Origin: Hordeum vulgare subsp. vulgare
Lineage: Eukaryota; Streptophyta; Magnoliopsida; Poales; Poaceae
Reading direction: 5' to 3'
Length of the DNA stretch: 64,000 nucleotides
Assembly (NCBI RefSeq): GCF_904849725.1
Contig: NC_058523.1
Location: 337,135,948-337,199,947, forward strand
A program made the translations under genes and the position numbers. Under the pieces are notes generated by a model. The model was not told the origin of the DNA and made no database searches. It saw only the letters and a program-made list of their open reading frames with translations. Below, one piece after another: positions 21,845 through 32,046 of the stretch. How positions within the stretch are numbered: position 1 is the first letter of the stretch; each line of letters begins with the position of its first letter.

Positions 21845-22114
21845 GGCCGTGGTCGTGATCGTGGGCAAGCATGTGGGATAGCATAGCCTTTTCTTATGTT
21901 ATGTAGTCCGTAGCGGAACTACCTTGTTTGAATAAATGTGTGGATGTAAGCTCTGATACTATCTATGTGAGATGGCAAACGATTCCCTATTTTTCATTCT
22001 TAAATTATGTATGTGCTATGTTTATCTTGCTTGCGAAATGCATAGATGCGCTTCTTTCCATTTTGGGGCATCACACCCTAAATAGGAAAGGACCGCATCT
22101 TAGTCGTTACAAGT

Positions 22115-22126
22115 TGGTATTAGAGC
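22115..22126 (+). promoter_or_regulatory. Primer-binding site of the chromovirus
   Basis: TGGTATTAGAGC lies three bases after the LTR end. It differs by one C-to-T change from the tRNA-Met site TGGTATCAGAGC. Confidence 0.85.
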
Positions 22127-23180
22127 CTTACGACTATAGGAGCCTTTGTGTGATCGTACTTGGCCGAGTCGAGGCTAGTAAAAATGTTTTGAGTCTTAGT
22201 TATATCACAGAGTAGGTTTCTTTTTTCTCCTATTCCATGCTCTGGTGAAGTTCTCGACTTAGGAAATCTTAATTCTACTCCTCTTCTCGCTCAAATTTTT
22301 TTTAGGATCACGCGGGTATTTTGAAATCTATATGATATTGATGTGACGGAGTTTTGTCTTGGTGCCTCCTGCCTGCCTTGATTTCTTCCGGGGAGTTGAG
22401 CTCCAGGGGATTCTTGTGCACATTGCCATCATTCAGATTTCTTAGTATCTCAGAACGAAGGATGTTCGTAATTGCTTCAATACTAGTAGTGACGAGATAA
22501 CCCCGATGTCCCCAGTACTGGTGCAGATTGTTCGGGAGTACTGCCATACTTTGTATCGTTGTCATCACGAGGGTCTGTGTTAGATGAAGGTCCGAGATTC
22601 TGGTTATGTGTTGACGGATGTGATACATTGGACGGGTTAGTATAGGAGTTGTGTGAATATTACTCCTTGTATCCGTTAACCAGATTGCATGACTAGATAT
22701 TTCGGGAATTCATAGGTGGGATATCAAGTAGTGACTTATAGGACAATCTTCCTACAGATGCATGATGTGAGGTTGGGATTCGAGATTTAGTGGGTACGTT
22801 TGTTCACGGTCGTCTTACAGCGGTTCTCGTTGTGTCTTAAAGAGTCCTTGTAGCTTGCTATGCTTGCTATGACTCGGGGATGCTTCGTAAGTCGTGTGCA
22901 CTACCTTGCACAGGATGGCTACTGTAGATTCGAGCCCGTGCGATCTTATCCACGAAGATATCGGATGAAATCTCGATCATATGTTTGTTCCGAGCAGTTC
23001 TAGCTCATACTTGTTTGCAAGTGGTCTTAATCAGAATTTTGTCGACAGTCACTTTGAGGAAGCATTCTTACTATTTTGTTTGAGTGCAATTGCTATATTC
23101 CTGTTCAGATATTCCCGCCTTTTTGATTCAGCCTTACCTTCAATATTATTCTATGGGCTAACGTGTTGTCCGTCTTCAGG
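22127..23180 (+). other. Leader between primer site and gag of the chromovirus
   Basis: About 1 kb without a supported gene. Short open frames (e.g. 22981-23295) have no recognisable domain. Long untranslated leaders are common in large plant gypsy elements. Confidence 0.65.
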
Positions 23181-24245
23181 ATGGCTCGCCCAACTCGTCA
23201 GAATCGAGGTCGTGAGGATGCTGAGATGCCGCCATCACCCCATCCACCACCTCCTCCGCCGCCTCCTCCTTCTGCAGAGGCTTGGCAAGCGGTGATGGCT
23301 GCTACCAATGCAAACACTCAGATGCTGATACAGTTGTTGCAAGAGAGGACTAATCAACAGCAAGGCAACTTCAACCATGGTGGCAATCAGTTTGCTAATC
23401 TGAGTCAGTTCCTGTCAAATCAGCCAAAGACCTTCACGTCGTGTGACCAGCCGTTTGACGCTGAGGATTGGATTCGCGACATGAACAAACACTTTGAGTG
23501 TAGCAATGTCCGTCCAGAGGATTTCGTCAAGTTTGCAACATTCTAGCTGAAGGGGAAAGCATCGATCTGGTGGCAGCAGTTGAAGGATTCCAGGGGTGCC
23601 AGAGTGATCACTTGGGATGAGTTCTGCACAGACTTCAGGTCCCACTACATCCCGTCTAGCTTTGTGGAGGAGATGCGTGAGAAGTTCAGGCGCTTGAAGC
23701 AAGGTGGTAACTCCGTGTACAAGTACAACGTCGAGTTCCACGAGCTAGCCCGATATGCCTTGCAGGACATTCCAGATTAGAAGAGCAAGATCTATCAGTT
23801 CAGAGGTGGTTTGAAAGAGGATTTGCAGCTAGCCCTCGCTTTGCACGATCCTGAGGAGTTCGATAAGTTCTACAACTTGGCTCTCAGGGCTGAGGCAGCT
23901 TTGCTCAGGGTGGAGAATTCGAGGAAGCGCTTCAGAGATTCTAGCTCGTCTTCCTCAACTCAGGTGGTTTAGAAGCAACAGAAGTATTGGGTGTCTCCTC
24001 CTCCTCCTCCTCGGCACATGCAGCAGTTCAAACAATCAGGTGGCCGTGGTTCTTCCCACCCACCCAACCCAGCTTTTGAGCAGAGGTTTCAGCAGCAGAA
24101 GCAAGTGCCTCCTCAGACACAGTACCGTCAGCCGACAGATGTTACTTGTCACAAGTGTGGGCAGAAGGGTCACTATGCCAATCAGTGCACTTCTTAGCTG
24201 CGTCTTTCGCCTCCTCCTCCAGGCAAACCTCCAAGAAATGCTATC
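23181..24245 (+). pseudogene. gag: Chromovirus gag with zinc knuckle
   Basis: Starts at ATG 23181 (MARPTRQNRGREDAEMP), followed by a polyproline run. The gag core includes NQPKTFTSCDQPFDAEDWI, KHFECSNV, KASIWWQQL and WDEFCTDFRSHYIPSS. Near the end CHKCGQKGHYANQC is a CX2CX4HX4C knuckle. Four in-frame TAG codons (23544, 23778, 23970, 24195) break an otherwise continuous frame. Several sit where the surrounding protein suggests Gln (CAG). Confidence 0.93.
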
Positions 24246-24758
24246 GTGAAGTTCAACCCCAGGTCTGCTAGAGTCAATATGGTGAATTTAGCTGAAGTAG
24301 AGAACTCGTCAGACGTCATTTTGGGTAATCTCCTCGTCAATGATATTCCTGCTAAAGTGTTGTTTGATTCTAGCGCATCGCATTCTTTCATGTCATATCC
24401 CTTTGCATCTGGTAATAATGTGGCGATCGAGTTTGTACCAAAGTCATTGCAAGTTGTGTCTCCGGGTATGCGGATGAGCTCTCAGGTGTTTGTTCCGGAG
24501 GTTACTGTCAAGTTGGGTAAATATGCTTTTCTGGCGTCTCCTATTGTCGTGGGCAATTCTGATATTGATTTGATCCTTGGTATGGACTGGTTGGCCATGA
24601 ACAAGGCATCTATTGATTGTGAAGCTAAAGAAGTGAAGCTAACTCACTCTTCAGAGGACGTGGTTATCTTCACGGCGCGCGATGACACAATCCGTCTGTT
24701 TTCCTTGAATGAGAAGGGTGAGATTTCCCTAATTTCGCAAGTTTCAGTGGTATGCTAA
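24246..24758 (+). pseudogene. Chromovirus aspartic protease
   Basis: Same frame as gag. The retropepsin active site reads VLFDSSASHSFMS, where the usual Gly after Asp-Ser is replaced (DSS rather than DSG), and the second signature is DLILGMDWLAM. Ends at a TAA (24756). The protease would process Gag-Pol; the altered active-site Gly may be a post-insertion mutation (GGC to AGC). Confidence 0.88.
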
Positions 24759-24767
24759 TATGAAGAT

Positions 24768-26100
24768 GTGTTTCTAGAAGAACTGCCAGGAATGCCTTCG
24801 CATCGAGAAGTTGAATTCGTTATTGAGCTTGAACCGGGTACTGAGCCTGTGTGCAAACGGCCGTCCAAATTGGGTCCAGAAGAGCTGAAGGAACTTAAGA
24901 GGCAACTCGATGAGCAAGAGCGTTTGGGTCTGATCAGACCAAGCTCTTCTCCTTGGGGCTGTGGAGTGTTGTTTCTCAAGACGAAGGATGGCACGGACCG
25001 ATTGTATGTCGATTAGCGTCCATTGAACAAGAACACAATCAGAAACAAGTATCCACTTCCTAACATTAATGAGTTGTTCGAGCAGTTGAAAGGGGCTAAG
25101 GTCTTCTCCAAGCTCGATCTCAGGATGGGCTATCATCAAATTCACATTCACGAAGAGGATATTCCAAAGACTGCTTTCAGGACAAGTTTTGGCTCGTATG
25201 AGTATACGGTGATGTCTTTTGGTCTGGCAAATGCTCCACCGACATTTTGTCGAATGATGAACTATATCTTCTCCCCGTTCAAGAATGAATTCGTCTTGCT
25301 GTATCTCGATGATATTCTGGTCTTTTCGGAAACTGAGGAAGAGCATGAAGAACATCTCAGGCTGGTGCTTGATAAGCTGAGAGAGCATAAGTTCTATGCC
25401 AAGTTTTCCAAATGTGAGTTCTGGTTGAAAGAAGTTGTCTACCTTGGGCACATCATCTCTGCCGAGGGCATCAAAGTTGATCCGTCGAAGGTGCATGCCA
25501 TTGTTGAGTGGGAGCCTCCGCAAAATGTCAAGCAGCTTCGAAGCTTTCTCGGGCTTGCAAGCTATTGTAGAAGATTCGTTGAGAACTTCTCCAAGATTGC
25601 TAAGCCTCTCTCAAGTATTCTTCAGAAGGGTGTGAAGTATGTCTGGTCTCCAGAGTGTCAGTTGGCCTTCGACACACTCAAAGAGAAGCTCACCTCTACT
25701 CTAGTCTTGGTTCCTCCTGATGACTCCAAACCTTACAAAGTGTTCTGCGACGCCTCTCTTCAAGGTCTTGGTGCTGTGTTGATGCAAGACAAGAAAGTGG
25801 TAGCTTATACCTCGAGGCAGTTGAAGCCAAGTGATAAGAATTATCCTGTTCATGATCTTGAGTTGGCGGTAGTGGTACTTGCTCTGATGACTTGGAGACA
25901 CCTCTTGTTGGACTAAAGGTTGAAGTGTTCACCGATCACAAGAGTCTCAAGTACATCTTCACCCAGCCTAACCTCAATCTTCGGCAAACTCGTTGGGTGG
26001 AAATGCTCCAAGATTTTAATCCGAGCGTTGAGTACACTCCAGGCAAAGCTAATGTCGTGGAAGATGCTTTGAGCAGGAAGGCTTACTGCAACAGTCTCAT
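24768..26100 (+). pseudogene. Chromovirus reverse transcriptase and RNase H
   Basis: RT motifs occur in order: [49 protein letters not shown] and the catalytic [12 protein letters not shown] (YLDD). RNase H follows ([33 protein letters not shown], then FTDHKSLKYIF and NVVEDALSRK). A TAG at 25014 interrupts the RT N-terminus. A one-base deletion near 25905, just after WRHLLLD, shifts the frame for the rest of pol. The catalytic residues are otherwise preserved. Confidence 0.94.
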
Positions 26101-27632
26101 TCTGAAGCCTCTCCAGCCTGACCTTTGTGAATCTTTCAGAAAGCTCAACCTTCAGTTAGTACCTCAGGGATTTCTTGCAAATATTCAGATCTCTCCTACC
26201 ATGGAAGACCAGGTCCGAGCAATGCAACTTCTTGATGCGATGGTGAAGAAAGTTAAGATTGGTTTGACAAAGGGAGTTCCCAAATATAAGTGCTTCAGTG
26301 TTGATGCGAGAGACACATTATTCTTTGAGGATCGTCTTGTCATTCCGAAAGGTGATCTCAGAAAGGTTATCATGGAAGAAGCTCATAACTCTCTGCTCTC
26401 AATACATCCAGGAAGCTCCAAGATGTATCAGGACTTGAAACAGACCTTCTGGTGGACTCGCATGAAGCGTGAGATTGCTCAGTTCGTAAATTAATGTGAT
26501 GTATGTCGAAGGGTGAAAGCAGAGCATCAACGTCCAGCAGGTCTTTTGCATCCATTGCCCATTCCCTAGGGGAAGTTTGACCATATTGAGATGTATTTTG
26601 TCACCGGATTTCCGAAGTCCAAGAAGGGTAACGGTGCCATGTTTGTCGTCATCGACAAGTTGAGTAAAGTGGCTCATTTTCTTCCAGTCAAGGAATCCAT
26701 CTCGGCAGCTCAGGTTGCAGAGCTGTACACTTCGAGGATAGTATCTTTGCACGGCGGGCCTATGTTGATTTCTTCGGATCGCGGAAGTATCTTCACTTCC
26801 AAGTTCTGGGACTCTTTTCAGTCTGCGATGGGTACGAAGATACGATTCAGCACAACTTTTCATCCTCAGACTAGTGGGCAAGTGGAGAGAGTCAATCAGG
26901 TCCTTGAGGATATGCTTAGAGCCTGAGTCATTTCTTTTGGCATGAAGTGGGAAGACTGCCTGCCTTTTGCTGAGTTCTTGTATAACAACATTTATGAAGC
27001 TAGTTCAGGCAAAGCTCCGTTTGAGATTCTCTATGGCAGGAAGTGCCGTACCCCACTCAACTGGTCCGAGACCGGCGAGCGTCAGATTCTTGGGAATGAC
27101 TTGATCGAAGAAGCTGAGGAGATGTGTCGGGTCATTCGGGATAATCTCAGAGTAGCGCAGTCCCGTCAGAAGAGCTATTATGATAGAAAGCATCGTGACA
27201 TGTCTTATGAGCTCGATGACTTCGTTTATCTCAAAGTATCTCCTATGAAGGGCACGGAACGTTTTGGCATCAAAGGCAAGCTTGCTCCTCATTTCGTTGG
27301 TCCTTTCAGAGTTGTTGGCAAGAGAGGCGACCTTGCGTATCAACTTGAGCTCCCTTCCAACTTTGCAAATGTGCATGACATGTTCCATGTCTTTCAGCTC
27401 CACAGATGCTTCAAGACTCCCGAGCGCACAGTTGATCTTCAAGACATCGACCTTCAACCCGACCTATCCTATCGTGAGCATACAGTTGCGGCTCTCGAGA
27501 CGACTGAGCGCAAGACCCGCAACAAGTCTATCAAGTTTCTCAAGGTGTAGTGGTCACACCATTCCAATAAAGAGGCCACTTGGGAACGCGAGGATCACCT
27601 CCGTTCCGAATTCCGAGAGTTCTTTCAGTCCT
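26101..27632 (+). pseudogene. int: Chromovirus integrase with C-terminal chromodomain
   Basis: Zinc-binding HHCC residues lie around 26380-26510 (HNSLLSIHPGSSKM, then CDVCRR beyond a TAA at 26492). The core includes VTGFPKSKKGNGAMFVVIDK, SDRGSIFTSKFW and SGQVERVNQVLED (Glu). The C-terminal part has FVGPFRVVGKRGDLAYQLELP and FHVFQLHRC, then a chromodomain-like end with IKFLKV, TAG (27548), WSHHSNKEATWER and a final stop at 27630. Further stops are at 26567 and 26924. The chromodomain would steer integration to heterochromatin. Confidence 0.92.
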
Positions 27633-27655
27633 AGATCTTGGGTCGAGATCTTTTT

Positions 27656-27671
27656 GTAGTGTGGGAGAGTT
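27656..27671 (+). promoter_or_regulatory. Polypurine tract of the chromovirus
   Basis: GTAGTGTGGGAGAGTT directly before the 3' LTR (TGTAATGCC at 27672). Confidence 0.75.
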
Positions 27672-29140
27672 TGTAATGCCCCAGAGTGTAACTTGCCATA
27701 TTTGGAACCTTCATGTGTGGGTCCATGATGTCATTGCCTTGTGAGATATATGCCATGTGTTATTTCATGTGATCATACCTTGTCTCCCCTTTGCAGTCAT
27801 GCATCCATATCATTCATGCCTTCATTGTGTTTGTTGTTGTTGTTGATCCATGGGTGTCGTATGTGATGTTGATGTGCTATGTGATGATGAAGTGGTGTTT
27901 GAAAGTTGGGTTTCAACTATGATAGTCTTCAACTAGGTTTCAACCCCCCTTCTTTATTTCCCAAGCTCAAGTTTTACTTGCTCTAACCCTGATTAAAAAA
28001 TGTAGATCATTTAGAGTGTTTTGTGGTGGATGTGGTGCTAGGTCTAATGTGTTTTAGAACTAAGTTTGAGAGGGGTGTTTATTCACAAAACAGATTATTT
28101 AATTCTGTTTTGTAAATATTTAAGTGCTCCAAAAATCCTCTTTTCATTTTATTTTACTGGTTCATAATTCCCTTATGACCAGGGGCATTTTTGTTTTATT
28201 TTAGGGTCAACAGTGTTACCTGTGTGATTTTATTTGCCTCTGTTTTGTTTGTAAATAGAAAAACCCCAGTGGTTTTTCTTTCTTACCTGGCGCCACCGAG
28301 TGGGCTTACTCCTCCTCGCTGGCCCAGTAGCCTCCTCGCGCGGCAGCCCACTCCTCGTCCCTCTCCTGTTGACGCCGTCTTCCTCTTCCCCCTCCTTTCC
28401 GTCAGACTTTCAGAGAGAGCGAGACAGAGAGGTCGACGCCGTGGCTCACGGACGTCGAGGCGCCCTCCCTCGCCCCCTATTTATTCCTTGGCGTCCGAGC
28501 CGTGTTCTAGGGTTCGTCCAAGCGCCGCCACCTCCTTTCCCATCTTACTCCTCCCTCTCCCTCGTCGACAGAAGGTAGGCGAGCTCCTCCTCCGTCATGG
28601 CCGATCCTTGATGAGCTCGTCGACGTCGACAGCGTACTCCTTCGTCCTCTCCAAGCGATCCAAGAGCACGCGGGGCCTCAGGGGAGTTCGTTCCCATAGC
28701 TAATCGCCGACGAACGCCTCTGCTTCCACTACGTCGACGACGACCCCTTCCGCTCCGACGACTACCTCCACAACGGCTTCTTACTCGACGACCCCTTCTT
28801 CCTCTCCGTCAGGCGCGGCCTCCTCGACCAGTGGGTGAGCAGAAGAACTGCTCCTCGTTCCCCTGTCGGTAGATCGCGCGTAGGGCCGTAGCAGTGCGAC
28901 CGTAGCTACCCTCTGTCGCCGGCGCCGCCGTGCACGTTGCCGTGTAGTTTTAGAGCGTCTCGCGCCGCGTTTAGTGGTGGAATGGAACCGTGGGAGTCCC
29001 CTCTTCCTCCCAGCGATGAGCCATTGTCCAATTCGTAGTGAATCGCCGGTGGTGACCTTCCCCTGTTCCGGCCACCGTCGGGCTGTAGCAGATCCAGAGG
29101 GGGTTTCTCAAAAGAGCAATCCCCCTCTCTTTTAAGTATC

Positions 29141-29372
29141 GATCAAGCAGTGCAGTGGTAGCAGTGGGTTTTGTCTTAGCGCAGGTCGTGGGTTCAAGCC
29201 CCCGCAGCGCACCCCTTTTGTTTTTCTTGGATTTGGGCACAATAGCTCAACAGGGGTGATTTACTTGCTCTGTGCCCCCTTCTCTGTCGAGGAAGAGCTT
29301 CTTGCCCAGTGGTGCTAGCACTGGTGGAGTACCAGGGAGCACTTGGGTTCGAATCCAAGCCACCCCTTTTTG
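29141..29372 (+). other. Two tRNA-like modules in the 3' LTR (better preserved)
   Basis: Module 1: TGCAGTGGTAGCA (29151, D-arm/A-box-like with a 3-bp stem and the GG of the D-loop), then GGTTCAAGCCC (29191-29201) in a T-arm whose stem GTGGG/CCCGC pairs with one wobble around the loop TTCAAGC, then CACCCCTTTTG. Module 2: TGCCCAGTGGT (29303) and GGTTCGAATCC (29346-29356), 43 nt apart as in a tRNA gene, followed by CACCCC and TTTTT, a Pol III terminator. I see no paired acceptor stem. The internal promoters look intact on paper. Confidence 0.55.
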
Positions 29373-32041
29373 TTTTGTTATTTTTTCTTTTGCTAATTTA
29401 TAGTTTGTTTGCTTGTTATTTGCTTGGGCAGAAATATTTTGTTGCCTAAGATATCTAAACTAGTGGGTTTTCCCCTTGCTTTAGTTAGTGTGCATGTGTA
29501 GGGATTTAGTGGTGCTAGTGTATGTGTGTCAGAGGTAAAGTGTGTGCAAGCTTCCATGTGATGTGTGCTTGTGTGTGTGCATGTGTGAGTATGACACACA
29601 CATGCCCAAGGCATGGTTTTGCCTTAGTGAGGACTTGTGTGCAAGCATGTAAGTGTGTGTGTTAGTGATTGTTGGTGTGAGTGTAAGTATGTGTGTGTTT
29701 TGGAAACTGGCATGTGTAGGTGTGCGTGCATGAGCACTTGTGATGCTAGCATGTATGTGTGTGTGCGGTGGTGTGCTAAGGCACATGAACATGAGGACTA
29801 CACCTCATGTTCACCATTGTAGTTGTGGGTGTGTGCAAGTGCATGTGTAGGTGATGAACTGGTGAGTATTACATATGATATGGCACTATTTGAGCTATAT
29901 GTTTCCATGTTGTTTTTTCCTTTCAACTTTGTGCCTTCATGTTGTATGCAAGTACCTAGTTATTATATATTTTTTGGGGGGTACAATCATCCCAGGAATC
30001 CATTGGTGGAATCAGATTTCACTTTGGAACACTTTCTAGAAATGTCATTTTTCTATCTTGATGCTATGTTTAGAGCTTGGTGCCATGTGGTGTGATGAGC
30101 CTAAGAGTATGATTCCTTGATGTGGCAGTAGTGGGTGAACCCCTCTACAGCATGGTGGTTTTTTTATGCTTAGGAGTTTGTATGTGCATGTTGTGCCTTG
30201 TCAAAGTAGGCATGTGGCTGAAATTGTCAGCTTGGTGAAAATCTATGATTTTCACTAAGATTGAGAAACTGCTGTTATTTTCTTCCCTTCTAGTTGTGGT
30301 TGCAAAAGTTCATGTGTTGGGAATCAACCCTTGCAATCAACTAGAGAGTTGGAGCTTTTGTGTTTGTCTAGCTCTCTGTTAAATTTCATGCACTTTCACT
30401 TCCTGTAGATATTGTTTTGGAGGCTGTCAAAATGCTTCATAGCATAAACAACTGGTGAGAATCCGAGATTTTCACTAAGTCCCTGAAATCTGTTATTTTT
30501 GTCCAAGTTAGCACCTGTAGATCTTTCTGTGTGTAACTCCTTTGTAGTATATTTTTGCTCATGCTTGTAGAGCTTTTGAATAGCTTTTGCCACATATCTT
30601 GTTTTGTCACATTTGGGTGGCTATAGGTGCTTTGCATGTGGCTCACAAACTGCTATGATGCTGTTTAGGACAGATTGCATAGTTTTGTTGTTTTGCAGCT
30701 TGTGAGTGCATAGTTGGTGGTGTGGTGAGTTTCTTTGGCCCACCCCACCAATACTTGTTTGTTTGATCATGCGGCAACCTGGGAATACCAGAAGTGTGCC
30801 ATTGGAGTGTGCTTGTGGTAGATTTGATCCGTAGGACTCCGTATCTTGTTTTGTAGTTTCGGTTGATCCGTAGCTCCGTTCTTTATATGTTTTTGCATCG
30901 TTTTCTCGTGATGCACCTGTTCATGTCATCTCCATGCATGTCAAAATAGCTTAGTGTGAAGTTCTGTCCAGAAGTTTGTCTTTTCTTCTCATGCATATGC
31001 AAGTGACTAGAATAGAGATGCATGGTACATTCTCTTCTCATGCATCATGTGTTTGTTGCATCATGTTGTGTTGTTGTTTATTGGCTGTTATTTTTATCTT
31101 GGGTAGCACCGGGATCGGAGAGCGAGTACGTGGATTCGGGAGAGTACGTGCAGGATGAACAAGAGCAGTTCCAAGCTGAAGACATCACAGGCAAGATGAC
31201 AGTGACCTTGCTATCATATCTAGCTTTGTTATGCTTAGATTCACGTTTCCTTCGATATATGCTCGCTGCCTACCACTGATATAATTGCCTCCTGATATTG
31301 CCAGGAAACCCAAACACTTTCCCCTCCTAGCTAATGTTGTCTGGCTAAGTAGGCTTGCTCAACTTCTAATGTTTGCGTTGCTAGTTGCAGGTGCCAGCTA
31401 TCTCATGTGTTAACATGAGAATTTGATATCATTATGTTTTAAAATGCTATTTAATTAATGCACCTATACACTTGGTAAATGACGGAAGGCCTAGACTTTT
31501 GCTGGGTAATTTGTTCCGTTATTGCCGCCATAGTTTCCGTCTATCGGTGTTTGATTCCATAAATAATCGCTCCTAACACGTTCGGGGTTGTTATGGGGAC
31601 CCCCTTGATAAATCGTGTAGTGTTAAGACTTGTCCGGCAGGACCCAACATTGGTTTTTAATTGTTAATCACCTAATATTAATTTGCATAGGGAATAGCTA
31701 CCCCGAGGATTTTAATCAACACCCCGGGCCAGTGCTCCTCATGAGTGTTGGTCCAAACTGGTCTGCCTGCGGGGCCACCACAAGGAAACTTGAGGTTTGG
31801 TTCTCGTAGCTAGTTCCATCCATCGTGTCCTGAGACTGAGATACGCGGCTCTTATCGGGGTCGTCGACACGACGGGAGGTCCTACTAGTCTTGTCTTACC
31901 TTAGCGATTTATCTTGCGTTTAGGAATCCCGGTGAAGCTTTAGTTCTCCCCAGAGTTGAGGGTTTCCTCTAAGGAATCCGAAGAGATCACGAGATTCGTG
32001 ATAGAGGTTTACTTTGCGGCCCGTGACCGTTTGTGATGGAC

Positions 32042-32046
32042 TAGTT
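32042..32046. other. Target-site duplication (left) of the LARD: TAGTT
   Basis: TAGTT at 32042-32046 precedes the LARD LTR. TAGTC at 46034-46038 follows the other LTR, with one mismatch. The uninterrupted site in the sister LTR reads GACTAGTTCGAGCACC near 21330, confirming the insertion point. Confidence 0.85.

Larger units (their letters stand above)
16943..22111 (+). repeat. 5' LTR of the chromovirus (5169 bp)
   Basis: Starts TGTAATGCCCCAGAGTGTAA and ends TCTTAGTCGTTACA. From left to right it contains an AT-rich U3, a TATA-like CTATTTATTC (17748), a GC-rich coding-like block (17570-18110), two tRNA-like modules (about 18405-18640), a GT-rich tract (18755-19140), and long AT-rich sequence with two more short coding-like blocks (20380-20500 and 21744-21844). 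The other LTR has the same order, so these parts belong to the family. Confidence 0.95.
27672..32046 (+). repeat. 3' LTR of the chromovirus, left part
   Basis: Starts TGTAATGCCCCAGAGTG and runs parallel to 16943-21330 with a low density of substitutions. It is cut at 32046 after TAGTT by the LARD and resumes at 46039. It carries the same TATA-like element, coding-like block (28597-28840), tRNA-like modules and GT tract as the 5' LTR. Confidence 0.95.

Noticed and set aside
24774..25523. 249-codon minus-strand ORF
   Set aside because: It is the shadow of the chromovirus RT on the opposite strand.
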